Below, piece by piece: positions 1 to 10,815 of a stretch of 64,000 nucleotides of DNA. The stretch lies in contig JAZDSV010000015.1 of assembly GCA_036784855.1 (NCBI GenBank), positions 186,001 to 250,000 on the forward strand, read 5' to 3'. The translations under genes were made by a program, and so were the position numbers. The first letter of the stretch is position 1. Every line of letters starts with the position of its first letter. Below the pieces are notes generated by a model that saw nothing but the letters and a program-made list of their open reading frames with translations, had not been told where the DNA came from and did not search any database. Origin of the DNA: Aphelidium insulamus (lineage: Eukaryota > Aphelidiomycota > Aphelidea > Aphelidiaceae).

Positions 1-1220
1 GGTCATACAAACCGCGACCCCTGGGCGAGCATGATGTGGAGATTGCCATCCAATTCGCCGGCATTTGCCACAGCGGTAGGTGCACAAGCTGGCCGGCATT
101 GCGATTGATAACATATCTCACGCATACACTATACAGATATTCACACCCTGGACAGTGGATGGGGACCCACAGAGTACCCTGTGGTGGTCGGACATGAGAT
201 CACTGGCACTGTGCGTGCATTGGGCTCTGCCGTCACTCGCTTCAAGGCGGGGGACCGTGTTGGAGTGGGCGCCCAGGTAAGCAAGCGTTGAGAACAGTTA
301 AAGAACCTAGAGATGGGTAACATTAATTTATATATATATATTATAGTGCTGGGCTTGTCTGTCAAAGGAGTGCCAGTCGTGCAGGTAAGCCACAATTATC
401 TACTTGAAGTGCATTACATTACATTAATATTCAGTGCCAACTTGGACCAGCTGTGCCCCAAGACAGTATTTACGTACAACTCGCACTATGCGGACGGCAA
501 GACTGCTTATGGTGGCTATGCCGAGGCTGTGCGCGTGAGCGAGAACTACGCCTTTGCCATTCCAGATGCACTGCCGCTGGACGTGGCCGCGCCGCTTCTG
601 TGCGCCGGAACCACTGTGTTCAGCCCGATGCGTCGCTTCGACATTAAGAACGGACACAAAGTTGGCGTAGTCGGCATTGGTGGTCTGGGCCACTTGGCGG
701 TGCAGTTTGCAAGCAAACTTGGAGCTAGTGTCACTGCGGTGTCGCACTCTGACAGCAAGCGCGCCGAATGCGAGAAGTTGGGCGCCGCTCACTTTCTCAA
801 CATTAGCAACGCTGACGAGCTGAAGAGCAAGGCTGGATCGGTAAGTGAACACGTATTGTGAGTATTCGGCTGACACTGCTACATATGCAGCTGGATTTCC
901 TGTTTGTTACCACTAGCCATGATGGCCAACCGTGGATGAAGTACTTTGGTCTGCTGAAAACTCGCGGACAAATGATCTTGCTGGGTGCGGCTGAGAAGCC
1001 GATTGAACTTCCGTCGTCGGCATTGATCTTTGGCGAAAAGAGCTTCACTGGTTCGCTCATTGGTGGTCGCCTTGTGATCGAGGACATGCTGCAGTTTGCT
1101 AGCAAGCACCAAGTGCTGCCATACATTGAGCGTTTCCCCATCGCGGATGTGAATCGCGCCCTGGACCATGTTCGCAGTGGAAAAGTGCGTTACCGCGTGG
1201 TTATGGAGACCAAGTTCTAG
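1..1220 (+). CDS. Zinc-dependent NADP(H) alcohol dehydrogenase, cinnamyl-ADH/ADH6-7 type (5' partial)
   Basis: The gene runs off the left edge and starts mid-codon. Exons read 1-75, 137-276, 347-384, 435-840 and 891-1220, all GT-AG. The joined protein (about 329 residues visible) shows the medium-chain dehydrogenase layout: catalytic-zinc Cys in GICHSDIHT, GHEITG, a structural-zinc loop with four Cys spread over the tiny third exon and its flanks, YGGYAE, and the Rossmann motif GIGGLGHLAVQF. The family reduces aldehydes or oxidises alcohols with NADP(H) in the cytosol. The order and spacing match the fungal ADH6/ADH7-plant CAD group; exact substrate cannot be told. The first residues of the GroES-like domain are outside the window. 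Confidence 0.93.
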
Positions 1221-1635
1221 TCGCCGCTAGTCTAGTCATGCTCCTCGCATCCAGCATAATATACCCTGGACTCATCGCGTGTAACTAACTTTCATGGCCA
1301 TGCAATATTATAGGAAAAAATATTCCTGGCAGAATTTGATACTTCTCATACATGCAGCCTCTGATGTACCTGCAAGTGACAAGGTTGTCACATACATGCA
1401 TATGAAATTATCTACCATGCTAAATTCACCGCCCACAGTCATCTCGATGGCTGCATGATGTTAGGTATTAGACAAAGTAGTGAGGAAAATTGAATATGTG
1501 AAAGCAGCATGAATATGTGTTGAATCGATCAGCGTACATTTGTCCTCACACAATCTGTGTTGGCATACATCCGGTCTCCGCACACTCTCTCAGACACAGT
1601 CTCTCAGTCTCTCTCCGACGCGCATTGCACATAAT
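1221..1635. other. Intergenic gap, no gene seen
   Basis: AT-rich spacer between the alcohol dehydrogenase stop and the VPS74 start. It should hold the ADH 3'UTR and the VPS74 promoter. A CT-rich stretch at about 1585-1615 lies just before the VPS74 start codon. No ORF, RNA gene or repeat stands out. Confidence 0.5.
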
Positions 1636-2913
1636 ATGGCCTCCAACAGCGGCGCGGGTTTGACACAACGACGCCGGGCTGCGCCTCCGTCGTCATTGTC
1701 GGGCGACGCTGGTGGCGCCAGTGGTTACACCGAGGATGACTACAGCCATCACACAATGTCCCCGCGGACAGCCGATGATGGTGGCGGTGGTGGTGGTGGT
1801 CAGTCTGGGCCGCAGTCACCCGCTGATGCACTGGCAGACGGCATCAAGTGTAAGTGGCTGGTGAGTGTGTCGCCATACTAACCACTAATATCTCCACCGA
1901 TATCTTGTGCAGTTGACGAGGACGGGTTCAGTGAGGATGATATGGCCGGCAGGAAGGTGAAGCTGACGCTGATGGAGGAGGTGCTGCTGCTGGGGTTAAA
2001 GGATGAGCAGGTACACTGCGATGGTGGTGATTATTACGTGCGTTACTTACCGCTCTCGCCATAGGGCTATCTATCGTTCTGGAATGACAACATATCGTAT
2101 GTACTGCGCGGCTGCATGCTGATGGAGCTGGCCATGCGCAACCGTATTGCTTGTTTCAAGGAGCCAGCTGGCCGGCATCTGCGCAAACCGTTCGAGGAGC
2201 GGCTAGTGGACGTGGTGGATGATACGCCGACCGGGGAGGTGCTGTTGGATGAGGCGCTAAAGATTATGAAAGCCGAGCAGAGCGGGCGCCCGGATCGTCA
2301 GCCTGTGCGACAAACTGTGGCTGACTGGGTCGATCTGCTTAGCGGGGAGACGTGGAACCTGCTCAAGGTCTCCTACCAGATGAAACAGGTGCGCGAACGT
2401 CTGGCCAAGGGACTTGTGGACAAGGGCGTGCTGCGAACGGGAAAGAAGAATTTTTTGGTGTTCGAGATGGCCACGCATCCCATTGCAGACCCCGCCATCA
2501 AGAGCGAGGTGATCAACAGGGTGGTGGACTGCCTGCTGGGCCGTGGCCAGAGCCCGTCAAGAAGGACTCTGGCATGTTGTGATGTTATTGGTGCTTTTAA
2601 TTGCATCCAAATGTGCTTATACATATGATAGGCGCTGTGCTGTGCGGCATATGCGGGAAACGTGGTGGAGAATGCGCTGTCAGCCGTGGCAGTGACGGGC
2701 AACCTTCAACTCAGCTACTCGCAAAAGGACGCGTGTTTTGCAAAGTGCGAAGAGATGCTCACAGAGTGGTCCGGTGTCACCATCATGGACAATGAGAATT
2801 CTGGCAAGACCGCCGAGGCTGCGCGGAGTCTGCGAACGCGCGAGTCCATTGGCTGGACGGATGTCATGTCGGGCGCTGTCGGTGTATTTCTCAAGATGGA
2901 CAGCATGCTCTGA
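1636..2913 (+). CDS. VPS74: GOLPH3/Vps74 Golgi PI4P-binding glycosyltransferase retention adaptor
   Basis: Exons 1636-1849, 1913-2010, 2065-2571 and 2632-2913 give a 366-aa protein. The N-terminal ~75 residues are low complexity with a run of seven Gly; the rest is a GPP34 domain: [40 protein letters not shown], the beta-hairpin region, [23 protein letters not shown] and a C-terminal helix with [13 protein letters not shown]3 proteins bind PI4P on Golgi membranes and retain glycosyltransferases by binding their tails. The last intron (2572-2631) begins GCATGT, and only this GC donor gives the family alignment [18 protein letters not shown]; the GT donors nearby break the frame or insert residues. 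The start is the first ATG in the exon; upstream in-frame codons lack ATG. Confidence 0.93.
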
Positions 2914-3034
2914 CTTACAGTACAATTTAACTATTAATAATCGGCATCGTGCGATATTTATGTGCATATGTCTCTGAATGTGCATCTGTGAATGATAATC
3001 TAATGTTTCTGTGTGCACTGCCATGTATGTACTA

Positions 3035-3668
3035 CTACTTTGGCGATGTGCACAGCTGGCATGTGTCGCGACGAGCGAAATTGAGGTGCTTGCACGCATC
3101 GCACGTCCAGTCACCTGGCCGGCCACGTTGTCGACCAGCAGGAGCAGACTGGCTGCACTTCATACAACTGGTCCTAAAGTCCAAGTTGCAGAAGCCGCAC
3201 TGATCGCACTGCCACTCATTTGGCTGCGGCGGCTTCTCTGTCTGGCACTCGAAGCAGACTTCTCGCGAGGCAAAGTTCACTACCAAATACATTAACGCAA
3301 AGAGAAGCATGGTAGATTGATATACGTACCAACGCGGCACTCGGTATTAGGACAGTACCAGTCTCCGCGACGCAATCGCTGACCGCGCGGAAGTGCGTAT
3401 CGCCTGTCGGACGTGAACTCGGCACCATCAGCTCCACCATCAGCGCCATCGGCATCTTCTGGCCGCGCAACATTGCACCGGAAGCACGCGTCCCTCTGCA
3501 CACCCGTCAACATACGTACTTGGCATATGCAAGATATGTATTTGTGGAAACCTTGGCAAAGTTGTGCGAGTGGCAGCCTGGGCAGTACCAGTCGCCGCGT
3601 AGGAATCGACGCGTCACATTGCCGCCCGCCGGCTGCTGCTGATGTTCGCCTCCTTGCCGTCCACTCAT
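3035..3668 (-). CDS. Four-finger RanBP2-type zinc protein, probable RNA-binding
   Basis: Exons (minus) 3552-3668, 3330-3495 and 3035-3279 give 175 aa. Four RanBP2-type fingers follow each other: GDWYCPGCHSHNFAKRDACFRC, GDWYCPNTECRVVNFASREVC, NEWQCDQCGFCNLDFRTSC and GDWTCDACKHLNFARRDTC. Two introns cut fingers 1 and 2 at nearly the same place, just before or after the central Asn, as if the fingers arose by duplication of an intron-containing unit. Such tandem fingers (ZRANB2, plant and fungal homologues) usually bind single-stranded RNA. No other domain is present. The gene is divergent from SAP18, with 145 bp between the start codons. Confidence 0.85.
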
Positions 3669-3813
3669 ATTTACGCAGTCGCGATAAGTAATTTGCACGG
3701 TGTATTTATACGTGAAGCAGAGTGATTAGTTGAATATTGCAATGGATAAGCGCCCGTGTGATTAAGAGATTACTAATATTTAAATAATTTAAAAACCATC
3801 CAACGTATACAAT

Positions 3814-4656
3814 ATGGCCACTGCAAGCGCCACAGAGCCGCCATCACATACACGTGATGCCGCTGATGCCGTCCGTGTCGCTCCCACGGCTGCCGACGAC
3901 GAGGTGCAGCTGTATGCTGCCGATGAGGATTATGAGCATTTAGAGGAGGACAGCGGCGCGGCTATGATGGACACTGCGGCCGACGCCGACGCCTCCACCG
4001 CCATGGTCACCGAAGTTCCAACATCATCATCGTCTGCTACGGCGGGAAAGGGTGGCAGGAGTGGGACTGGTATTGTACCGCCACCATCACGTGCTCCCCG
4101 CCGCACCCAAGCACCGACGCGTCACTACTACAACCACCGTCCCATAGACCGGCGTCAGGTATATTTTCTGGACGCCGCGTTGGTACTTGACACCGACTTA
4201 TAGGTGTGCCCCTTTCTATTGCGGACAATATGTCAGGAGCACATGCACAGCGATATGGCCGCCTTTGAAGAGGGAGCGCCGCCACGCGGCAAACACTGCG
4301 TGGAGATTGACCTGCACACATGGTACTGCACTGTGTTGATTGTGTGTCTGCACTAACCGGCGCGTAGGATGGACGCGTCGCTGCTAGAGCTGGCCCAGCA
4401 GATCAAGCGTGCGTACACGCCGGCCACCCACCGCTCTGCCGTGCTGTCCATGCGCATAGTCAGCCGGAACCCGCACACTGGCCACTTTGAGGCGCGCGAT
4501 ATCGGCCGTGTGTCGCCCCACATCACACCACACACTGGCGGCATGAACAGTGTGAAGCGGCTGCAGCACGTGCGCTTCGACATTGGCTCCTTTCTAGATG
4601 TGGCCGTGGTGACTGGGACGTCTAACGGTGGCTACTCTGGCGGTAGGCGCCAGTGA
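3814..4656 (+). CDS. SAP18: SAP18, Sin3/ASAP complex subunit
   Basis: Exons 3814-4158, 4204-4322 and 4368-4656 give 250 aa. An acidic, Ser/Thr-rich N-terminal extension of about 115 residues precedes a typical SAP18 fold: VCPFLLRTICQEHMHSDMAAF, LHTWMDASLLELAQQIKRAY, the FEARDIGRVSP strand and the end FDIGSFLDVAVV. SAP18 sits in the Sin3-HDAC corepressor and in the ASAP/PSAP exon-junction complexes. The extension makes it longer than animal SAP18 (about 150 aa). An alternative 3' end is possible: a GT donor at 4643 and an acceptor at 4785 would add a last exon, 4786-4874, encoding a protein-like tail with MEAEHWLLRMIAPFDTY. Confidence 0.9.
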
Positions 4657-4714
4657 GCACGCACGTACTCCCATACACACAATACATCAACTGTACAATG
4701 AATACATATACACC

Positions 4715-4730
4715 CACACACACACACACA
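4715..4730. repeat. CA dinucleotide microsatellite
   Basis: Eight uninterrupted CA units directly downstream of SAP18, inside the possible alternative intron. Confidence 0.8.
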
Positions 4731-4954
4731 TGGATACACAAACAGCCACTGATTAGATGTGACGAATGGGGCAGTCTACCCGCAGGAGCCAGCAACACTC
4801 ACTCCGTGATGGAAGCGGAGCACTGGCTGTTGCGGATGATAGCGCCATTCGACACGTACACAAGCGAGAGATAAGAGAATTTAACGACACAGCGATGAAG
4901 AGCAGAATAGTGATTATGTACTACAAACACACCGCGTTGTAACACAAGACACAA

Positions 4955-4995
4955 TTTGTTGTTGTTGTGTACAAAAAAGACACAACAACAACAAA
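4955..4995. repeat. Perfect 16-bp inverted repeat built on GTT/AAC triplets
   Basis: Left arm 4955-4970 and right arm 4980-4995 are perfect reverse complements around a 9-nt A-rich loop. The arms are GTT and AAC triplet runs, so it may have arisen from a microsatellite, but the match runs beyond the triplets (TGTGT/ACACA). Confidence 0.7.
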
Positions 4996-5382
4996 CGCGC
5001 TTTTATGGCCAATTTTCCGCGCGTCATTCACGCTGCCTGTCTGGCCAATGAGCGCGCCGCGAGTGTGTTGTCATGGCGGCGGAACCTATTTTGCGCCGCA
5101 TGGCCACGGCGGCCAGCACACCGCCAATCCCGCGCATGGCCAGACCGTGTGGCCTCTCTGCTCCGATTAGCCAGCCAAGTTCCAGATGATCGAGAGCATC
5201 TGACCGCGCGGCTGCTCAGATTACCTTCGGTCCATTCTACTGGAATTATCGCGCAGAGTTGCTCAGTGCACCCCGCGCCGCTCATCCCGTGCCGTGGCTA
5301 TTCTCACCCAGCCTTGTGAGACAGTCAGACAAGTGTACACATACATCGTCACACATATTTAAATAGCGCTACCACCGATTGT

Positions 5383-6549
5383 ATGGCCACCGCGGCAGAG
5401 ACGACTGATATGCTGGTCAGCGGCACCGCACAGCTGACAATGTACATATGGCGCGGATATTGTGACAACAGCAACAACAACTATAACAACAATACTGACG
5501 ACGATGGCAAGGATACAGGCGCCCTGCAGCTACTGCGGGAATTCATTGGCCACTGTCACGGACTGACAGAGCTGCCACACCAGTACTTGCTGTACGCCGT
5601 GTGCCTGATGCAGCGGTACAAGCGCCACGTATTGAACCAGTGTGCTGCCAGCGGTACTGTATTCACCGCGGCGCACGGCTCAGAGTGTCGCGTGTTTATC
5701 GCGTGCTACATGGCCGCCGACAAGATGCTGGACGACAGGTGCTTCTCCAACCGCGTCTGGGCCGATATAACTGGCCTGCCGCTCCGAGAGCTCAACATCA
5801 TGGAGCTGGAGCTGTTTGCCTCACTGCACTATAGCTGGCACCTGTCCGCCAGACAATTGTTGGCGTCGGTGCGCGCCATCACTCGCTGGGCCGTTGGTGA
5901 GGCGGGCTGGCCGGCCGGAGTGATGCGCGACACGTTCGGCACGGCGCTGAGCACATTTGTGTGCACGGAACGATATGTACGTGAACTGCCACCCCGTCGA
6001 AGCACCATCTGTGCGACGAAAAAGGCCCGATCGGCGCCACCTCCGCCTGTATTGTCCGTGACTCGGCGTCAACGCAGCTCCACCACCACGGCATCATTCC
6101 GGCCGCCAACAAATAGACGCAGCGATACTGCGGTGCCGACAATGGTTCAGCGGTCGAGTGTGTATCAATGCGTGGGCGGTGACGATACAGTGTTGAGCAA
6201 TGTGTCATGCGCCGAGACACTGGTGGCCACCGCGAGTGACAAGTGTGTGGCGCAGCAGCAGCAGCAGCCGGACAGCAGTGTCAGGAACACCACTCCACGC
6301 CGTGTCCACGCCTGGTCAGAACGGTTCAGCTCAAAGGAAGTTGCCGGCAACCAATGTCAGACCGACTTGGATGAGTCGCGCAACACTCTCGGGTCCAACC
6401 GTGCCGTCTGTCCGGATGACGATGTAGGCGCTCGGTCTGCCGACGGTGTCAAAGCGCCTAAAGAACGCCAGCGACGTCCATCTGTTGCCATTGCGCGCAT
6501 TCAGTCGTTGTACCGGTCAATTTACCGCGCGGCCACCGCAAACACTTGA
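5383..6549 (+). CDS. PCL/PHO80-type cyclin (Pho85-like CDK partner)
   Basis: Single-exon gene of 388 aa, first ATG used. A cyclin N-terminal box spans about residues 45-150, with LLYAVCLMQRYKRHV, VFIACYMAADKMLDD and VWADITGLPLRELNIMELEL. The GLPLRELNxxE motif and the helix before it fit fungal Pho85 cyclins (PCL1/2/9 branch). After residue ~200 the protein is a low-complexity basic and Ser/Thr-rich tail with no domain. Role inferred from family: activating a Pho85/CDK5-like kinase in cell-cycle or polarity control. No introns, unlike most neighbours. Confidence 0.8.
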   Translation: MATAAETTDMLVSGTAQLTMYIWRGYCDNSNNNYNNNTDDDGKDTGALQLLREFIGHCHGLTELPHQYLLYAVCLMQRYKRHVLNQCAASGTVFTAAHGSECRVFIACYMAADKMLDDRCFSNRVWADITGLPLRELNIMELELFASLHYSWHLSARQLLASVRAITRWAVGEAGWPAGVMRDTFGTALSTFVCTERYVRELPPRRSTICATKKARSAPPPPVLSVTRRQRSSTTTASFRPPTNRRSDTAVPTMVQRSSVYQCVGGDDTVLSNVSCAETLVATASDKCVAQQQQQPDSSVRNTTPRRVHAWSERFSSKEVAGNQCQTDLDESRNTLGSNRAVCPDDDVGARSADGVKAPKERQRRPSVAIARIQSLYRSIYRAATANT

Positions 6550-6713
6550 TGTATACTCTGCACAAGTCGTCATTACTACTCCGATGAGAACGGCGGCATA
6601 TTAGCGTATCTGTACATATATCCGCAACCGCCACGACTACTCCAATATGAAGTAGAAACATATATATTATATTGAGTGTTGACTTCAGCTATGCAGTAAT
6701 GGACAGTGATGCA

Positions 6714-7982
6714 TCAGAGGAGCAAAGCGGCCACGCCCAGGGCCATGGTAGTGATGACGTGTGCCGCATTGTCCCACGAGGCTGACGATGCTTGCGGCGG
6801 CGGGTCATCCAGCTTCAACTGTGCCGTGTCGTTGGACGCGTCAGGCGCTTGAGTGTCGTTCGCGGATGCCGCCGCCTCGGTGGCACTGTTGTCGGTGGTT
6901 GAATTTGTGGCGGTTGTTGCATTTGTGGGCGCGTTCTGCGCATTGCTGTTGCCAGCAGAAGTGCCTTCACTGGCTGTGGAAGTGTCGCTGTTGCTTGTGG
7001 AAGCGTCGCCAGTGCTTGTGGAAGCGTCGCCAGTGCTTGAGGGAGTATCACCACTGGCTGTGGAAGTGCCGCCAGTGCTTGTAGAAGTGTCGCCACCGTC
7101 CGATGGAGTAGTGCCGGAAGCGCCCCCATTGGCATCAGTTGCGGACGGCGCACTAACAGTTGCCACCAAGTTGCTGGCACTTGGCGCAGCAGTTCCCAGA
7201 GAGCCGTCAGAAGTTGACAGCGCTTGATCAAGCAGGTCCACTGGAGAGCTTGGGGTGGGTGGGGGAGCAGGAGCTGGTGCGGGTGCGGATTCTGCCGGAG
7301 CTGGTGCCTGACTTACCAGGTTAGATATTTCTTGTTGACCGTCGGAGCTGGAGGAGGTGTCTTCAGGGGCCGTGGTACCACTATTACTACCACCCTCAGT
7401 TCCAGAGCCTTTGTTATCGCCCTCGGTTCCAGAGCCTCCATCACCACCCTCAGTTGCAGGACCTTCATTACCGCCCTCAGTTGCGGAGCCTCCATCACCG
7501 CCCTCAGTTGCGGAGCCACCATTACTGCTCTCAGTTCCAGAGCCTCCGGTTCCAGAGCCTTCACTGCCGCCCTCAGTTCCAGAGCTGCCGTCACCTTCAT
7601 TACTATCCCCGTTACCATCGCCCTCTGTAGTCGTGGCTGTGCCACCGCCCTCTTCGTTCGTGACTTTGCCATCGCCATCACTTGTGGTTGCTTTGTTGTC
7701 ATTGAAAATGCCACCTGTTATTTTGTTCCAGAAGCTTGTTCCAGACTGTTTTTCTCCATTATCAGTGGACACACTTTCTCCGCTGCCACCGTCACTTGTG
7801 CTTCCACCGCCACTTGTGGCTCCGTCACCACTTGTGTTGCCATCGCCATCATTATTTCCGTTGTTCTTGTCACCGTCAGTGTCTGAAACGTCGTTATTAT
7901 TATTGTTAGTATCATCGGCTGTGACAAGAGACACGGTGCACAAAAGCGCAGTAGCCACCAGTAAATACTTTGAAATCTTCAT
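6714..7982 (-). CDS. Secreted low-complexity repeat protein with probable GPI anchor
   Basis: A single-exon protein of 422 aa. It starts with a clear signal peptide (MKISKYLLVATALLCTVSL) and ends in a short hydrophobic tail (VITTMALGVAALLL) after a small-residue stretch, the pattern of a GPI-anchored surface protein. The middle is made of acidic Gly/Ser/Thr repeats: TEGG-DGGSATEGG type units (about residues 130-215), then SxSTGDAST-type units (about 300-350), joined by an Ala-Pro segment. No enzyme domain is seen. Likely a wall or surface glycoprotein rich in O-glycosylation sites. The codon repetition creates long open frames on the opposite strand that I do not believe are genes. It is divergent from the gene at 8553. 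Confidence 0.78.
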   Translation of the reverse strand: MKISKYLLVATALLCTVSLVTADDTNNNNNDVSDTDGDKNNGNNDGDGNTSGDGATSGGGSTSDGGSGESVSTDNGEKQSGTSFWNKITGGIFNDNKATTSDGDGKVTNEEGGGTATTTEGDGNGDSNEGDGSSGTEGGSEGSGTGGSGTESSNGGSATEGGDGGSATEGGNEGPATEGGDGGSGTEGDNKGSGTEGGSNSGTTAPEDTSSSSDGQQEISNLVSQAPAPAESAPAPAPAPPPTPSSPVDLLDQALSTSDGSLGTAAPSASNLVATVSAPSATDANGGASGTTPSDGGDTSTSTGGTSTASGDTPSSTGDASTSTGDASTSNSDTSTASEGTSAGNSNAQNAPTNATTATNSTTDNSATEAAASANDTQAPDASNDTAQLKLDDPPPQASSASWDNAAHVITTMALGVAALLL

Positions 7983-8552
7983 ATCGTTCTGCACGACAAG
8001 TTAGAGAGAGAAAAGTAAAAATAGAACCGTGAAGGACCGCCTCGTTTGATATCGATATCGAGATTGATTGAATCGCTGAGCGCCTATTGGCCGGTGCCGC
8101 GATCGCATCTTGCCGCGGCCGCACGATCAGGATGCGATGGGTATTTACTACGAGCGATCAGTAATACGAAATTCTGCATGGAAAAAATTGGTCCTTGAAG
8201 AGCGAGTTGTGTTTGTATGATACGTAAAATTACATAATATTACGGGCAGTTGACTGGACGCATGGACGCAACTTAAGTTTGATAACTTTAATATAACATC
8301 TGCTCCATAGCTGACGTAGTCTTAAGATCAAGGTAACGTTCATGTAATACCATAGGACATAATAATGTCATTGGCAATGCAGATTTACAAAGATATATTC
8401 ACATCCGGACGCTCGCACTTCAAGAATTCACAGTTGGCATGCAGATACATACGTGGATACTCTGGCTAAGAATGTGCACATGCAAGTGCGATAATACCAA
8501 CCATACATACGTGTGCAACCTTAACATTCCGTAAACAATTAGATTGCATCGA
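7983..8552. other. Shared upstream region between divergent genes
   Basis: 570 bp between the start codons of the surface protein (minus) and the mitochondrial protein (plus). A perfect GATATCGATATC palindrome lies at about 8048-8059 close to the surface-protein start. No exon or RNA gene is apparent. Confidence 0.45.
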
Positions 8553-9014
8553 ATGCTCCGACAAAGCCTGCGATTAGCGCTCCGGTATCCGCGCTTTGGC
8601 ACCGCGCTGCCTCCACCGGCGGCACTACGTAATGGATTCAGCACGCAGACAGGACGACGCGTTCCCGCCACCTCCACCGCTAGTTTAACATATGCTCCGG
8701 CGCCGGCATCAGCATCTACCGCACTTCACAATGTCCAGATGGGGCCAAGCAGCGGCAGCCAGCCACTCGCAATGGACAAGGCCGCCTACCGGTCACTGAC
8801 CCGCATGACTATTGTGTGGGCCACGTCGGTCTCCATCTGGGGTCTGATGATGTATATCTTTGGCACTAGCGCGTGGTGGTGGTATCAGGCTGATCAGGCA
8901 CTCAAGAGCGGTATACCATTTGAGCAGTGGGTCGATATGAAGGACGAGGAGAAGGCTGTGGCACTGTCTGCTGCCACCGTGGCGGCGCCGCCAAGCAACG
9001 AAGTTAAACGCTGA
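8553..9014 (+). CDS. Probable mitochondrial inner-membrane protein, unknown function
   Basis: Single exon of 153 aa. The first ~40 residues look like a mitochondrial presequence: Arg-rich, no acidic residue, amphipathic (MLRQSLRLALRYPRFGTALP). One transmembrane helix is near residues 93-112 (IVWATSVSIWGLMMYIFGTS) followed by a Trp-rich patch and a short acidic C-terminus. The size and layout fit an accessory subunit or assembly factor of the respiratory chain, but I do not recognise the family. The start is the first ATG in frame. Confidence 0.6.
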   Translation: MLRQSLRLALRYPRFGTALPPPAALRNGFSTQTGRRVPATSTASLTYAPAPASASTALHNVQMGPSSGSQPLAMDKAAYRSLTRMTIVWATSVSIWGLMMYIFGTSAWWWYQADQALKSGIPFEQWVDMKDEEKAVALSAATVAAPPSNEVKR

Positions 9015-9542
9015 CCACGCACACGCACACACACACACACACACACACACTCCCGCATGCAACCAATAGATTTACGGTGAGATCGACGTGTGTGCGCGCA
9101 CTGGATGTGCTGTCTGATGGGACACTGCGGCCTACCAGGCGGTCAGGTGCCTGTATCGATCGAGCGATCGCGATCCGATTCAATAGAGGCCGCGGTGGCA
9201 GTGACGGCACACGCCTCACTCGACACCGGCTGCTACACACCGGCAGACACGCACAACACACAGCAGTCACAGTGACAGTGCAGATGCGATTGTAAGCACG
9301 GTGCTGCCCAGTGTGACAGCGGGGGCTGTGCCGGGCACCCCGCACGCCAGACTGGGCTGTACTCGCACTTACAAACGCTTAATACTGGGCGAGTGATGGA
9401 AAGTCACAATGAAAGCGGCAAGCGCCCACATGACAACTGTGCGCAACGAATGACGCGCCTATTTTCGGCCACACAAATGGGCCGCGTGATCGGCTGGAAG
9501 GCGATTTGCTTTTCCCATTGAACATCTTTTTCAGCTTCCAAT
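9015..9542. other. Intergenic gap with CA microsatellite (9025-9050)
   Basis: A CA dinucleotide run begins 10 bp after the stop codon. The rest is GC-rich sequence with overlapping CGATCG motifs near 9155-9175. I see no supported exon before the BUD23 start. Confidence 0.45.
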
Positions 9543-10720
9543 ATGCGCCCAGAATACACCAACCCGCCGGAAATTGTGCGTGGCTGTCCCTCTGTATCTC
9601 TCATTGTGCCCTCACTGACGGCTGGCAGTTTTATGACGAGTCTGAGGCGCGTAAATACACGGTCAAGTGCGTGAATATCGCTATTGTATATATATCGTGT
9701 ACATACTGATGACGCGTTCTGCAGCTCGCGCATACAGCAAATTCAGGCCGATATGACGGAGCGTGCATTGGAGCTACTGTGTCTGTCCGATGATCGACCT
9801 GCCTTTTTGCTGGACATTGGGTGCGGCAGCGGTCTGAGCGGCGAAGTGTGCGAGACTCACGGGCACTTTTGGACTGGAATAGGTATGTATATACTCATGG
9901 CATGTTATTTGCTGAATATATCTGACTTATTGCTCGCAGACATAAGCCCGTCGATGCTAGGTGCGTATGTTGCACAATATATCTAGCAGTATGAGATGGT
10001 ATTTCGTAGAGGTGGCCACTGAATTGGATATTTCTGGCGACTTCTTCCTGCAAGATGCCGGACAGGGCGTCGGCTTTCGTCCCGGTACCTTTGACGGTGT
10101 CATAAGGTATCATTCATGACGTATACTATCAATTTACACGTACATGTAAACACTTGTGGTATAGTATATCATGCATACAATGGCTGTGCAACGCCGACTC
10201 CACCGCGCACAATCCAAGGCAGCGCCTGATGCGATTCTTCACCACGCTGTACGCATCATTGGCACACGGCGCTCGTGCCGTATTCCAGTTCTACCCGGAT
10301 GGAGCCGATCAAATCGAGTTGATCACATCGGCCGCCATGCAGTCTGGCTTCAGCGGCGGACTCATTGTCGACTATCCCAACAGTACCAAGCGCAAAAAGT
10401 ACTTTCTCTGCCTGTCTGTCGGCGAGAGTAGCAGCGAGAGCCGTCCGAAACCCGCGCCTCTCACCGATGACAACTCTGACATGATGGACCAGGACGACGA
10501 CGATGAGTTGGCGAGCGTTAGCAGACGGTCACACGTGCGCAACATGCAGCGCAGCAGAGATGGCAAGTCGAGAGGACAGCAGCATCAGCAACAGCGTGCT
10601 GGTGTCAAGAAGGATTCTCGCGAGTGGGTGATGCGCAAGAAACAGGCGGCACGGAAGCGCGGTGAACAGGTGGCCTCTGACAGCAAGTACACTGCCCGCA
10701 AGCGTCGGCCGCGCTTTTAA
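9543..10720 (+). CDS. BUD23: BUD23, 18S rRNA N7-guanine methyltransferase
   Basis: Six exons: 9543-9575, 9629-9666, 9725-9882, 9940-9960, 10010-10106 and 10165-10720, giving 300 aa. The start MRPEYTNPPEIFYDESEARKY matches the family N-terminus. The SAM-binding motif LLDIGCGSGLSG, the post-I motif and FDGVISISCIQWLCNAD are intact, and the C-terminus ends in the diagnostic basic RKRRPRF. BUD23 with TRMT112 methylates the conserved guanine of 18S rRNA during 40S assembly. A Ser/Asp-rich insert lies before the C-terminal basic region. Exon 4 is only 21 nt. Confidence 0.96.
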
Positions 10721-10815
10721 TCGCTCAGTCAAAGAAATATATATGCTTGTCGTATGCATGTATATAAATATATAAATACATATGCAGTCCACATAATCTC
10801 CTTCTAATAACAATC

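Larger units (their letters stand above)
4657..5382. other. Intergenic gap with microsatellite, possible extra exon and hairpin
   Basis: It holds a CA microsatellite, a possible alternative last exon of SAP18 (4786-4874) and a perfect 16-bp hairpin at 4955-4995. From 5000 to 5380 the DNA is GC-richer but I see no convincing exon; the PCL-like cyclin starts at 5383. Confidence 0.5.

Noticed and set aside
5005-5319. Open frames in the GC-rich gap before the cyclin gene
   Set aside because: Open on both strands with Arg/Ala/His-rich translations and no domain, start context or splice support.
6853-8004. Several 100-220-codon open frames on the plus strand opposite the low-complexity surface protein
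   Set aside because: They are shadows of repeated codons of the minus-strand gene; they give Val/Pro/Ser-rich translations without domains, and the minus frame has a signal peptide and GPI-type tail.
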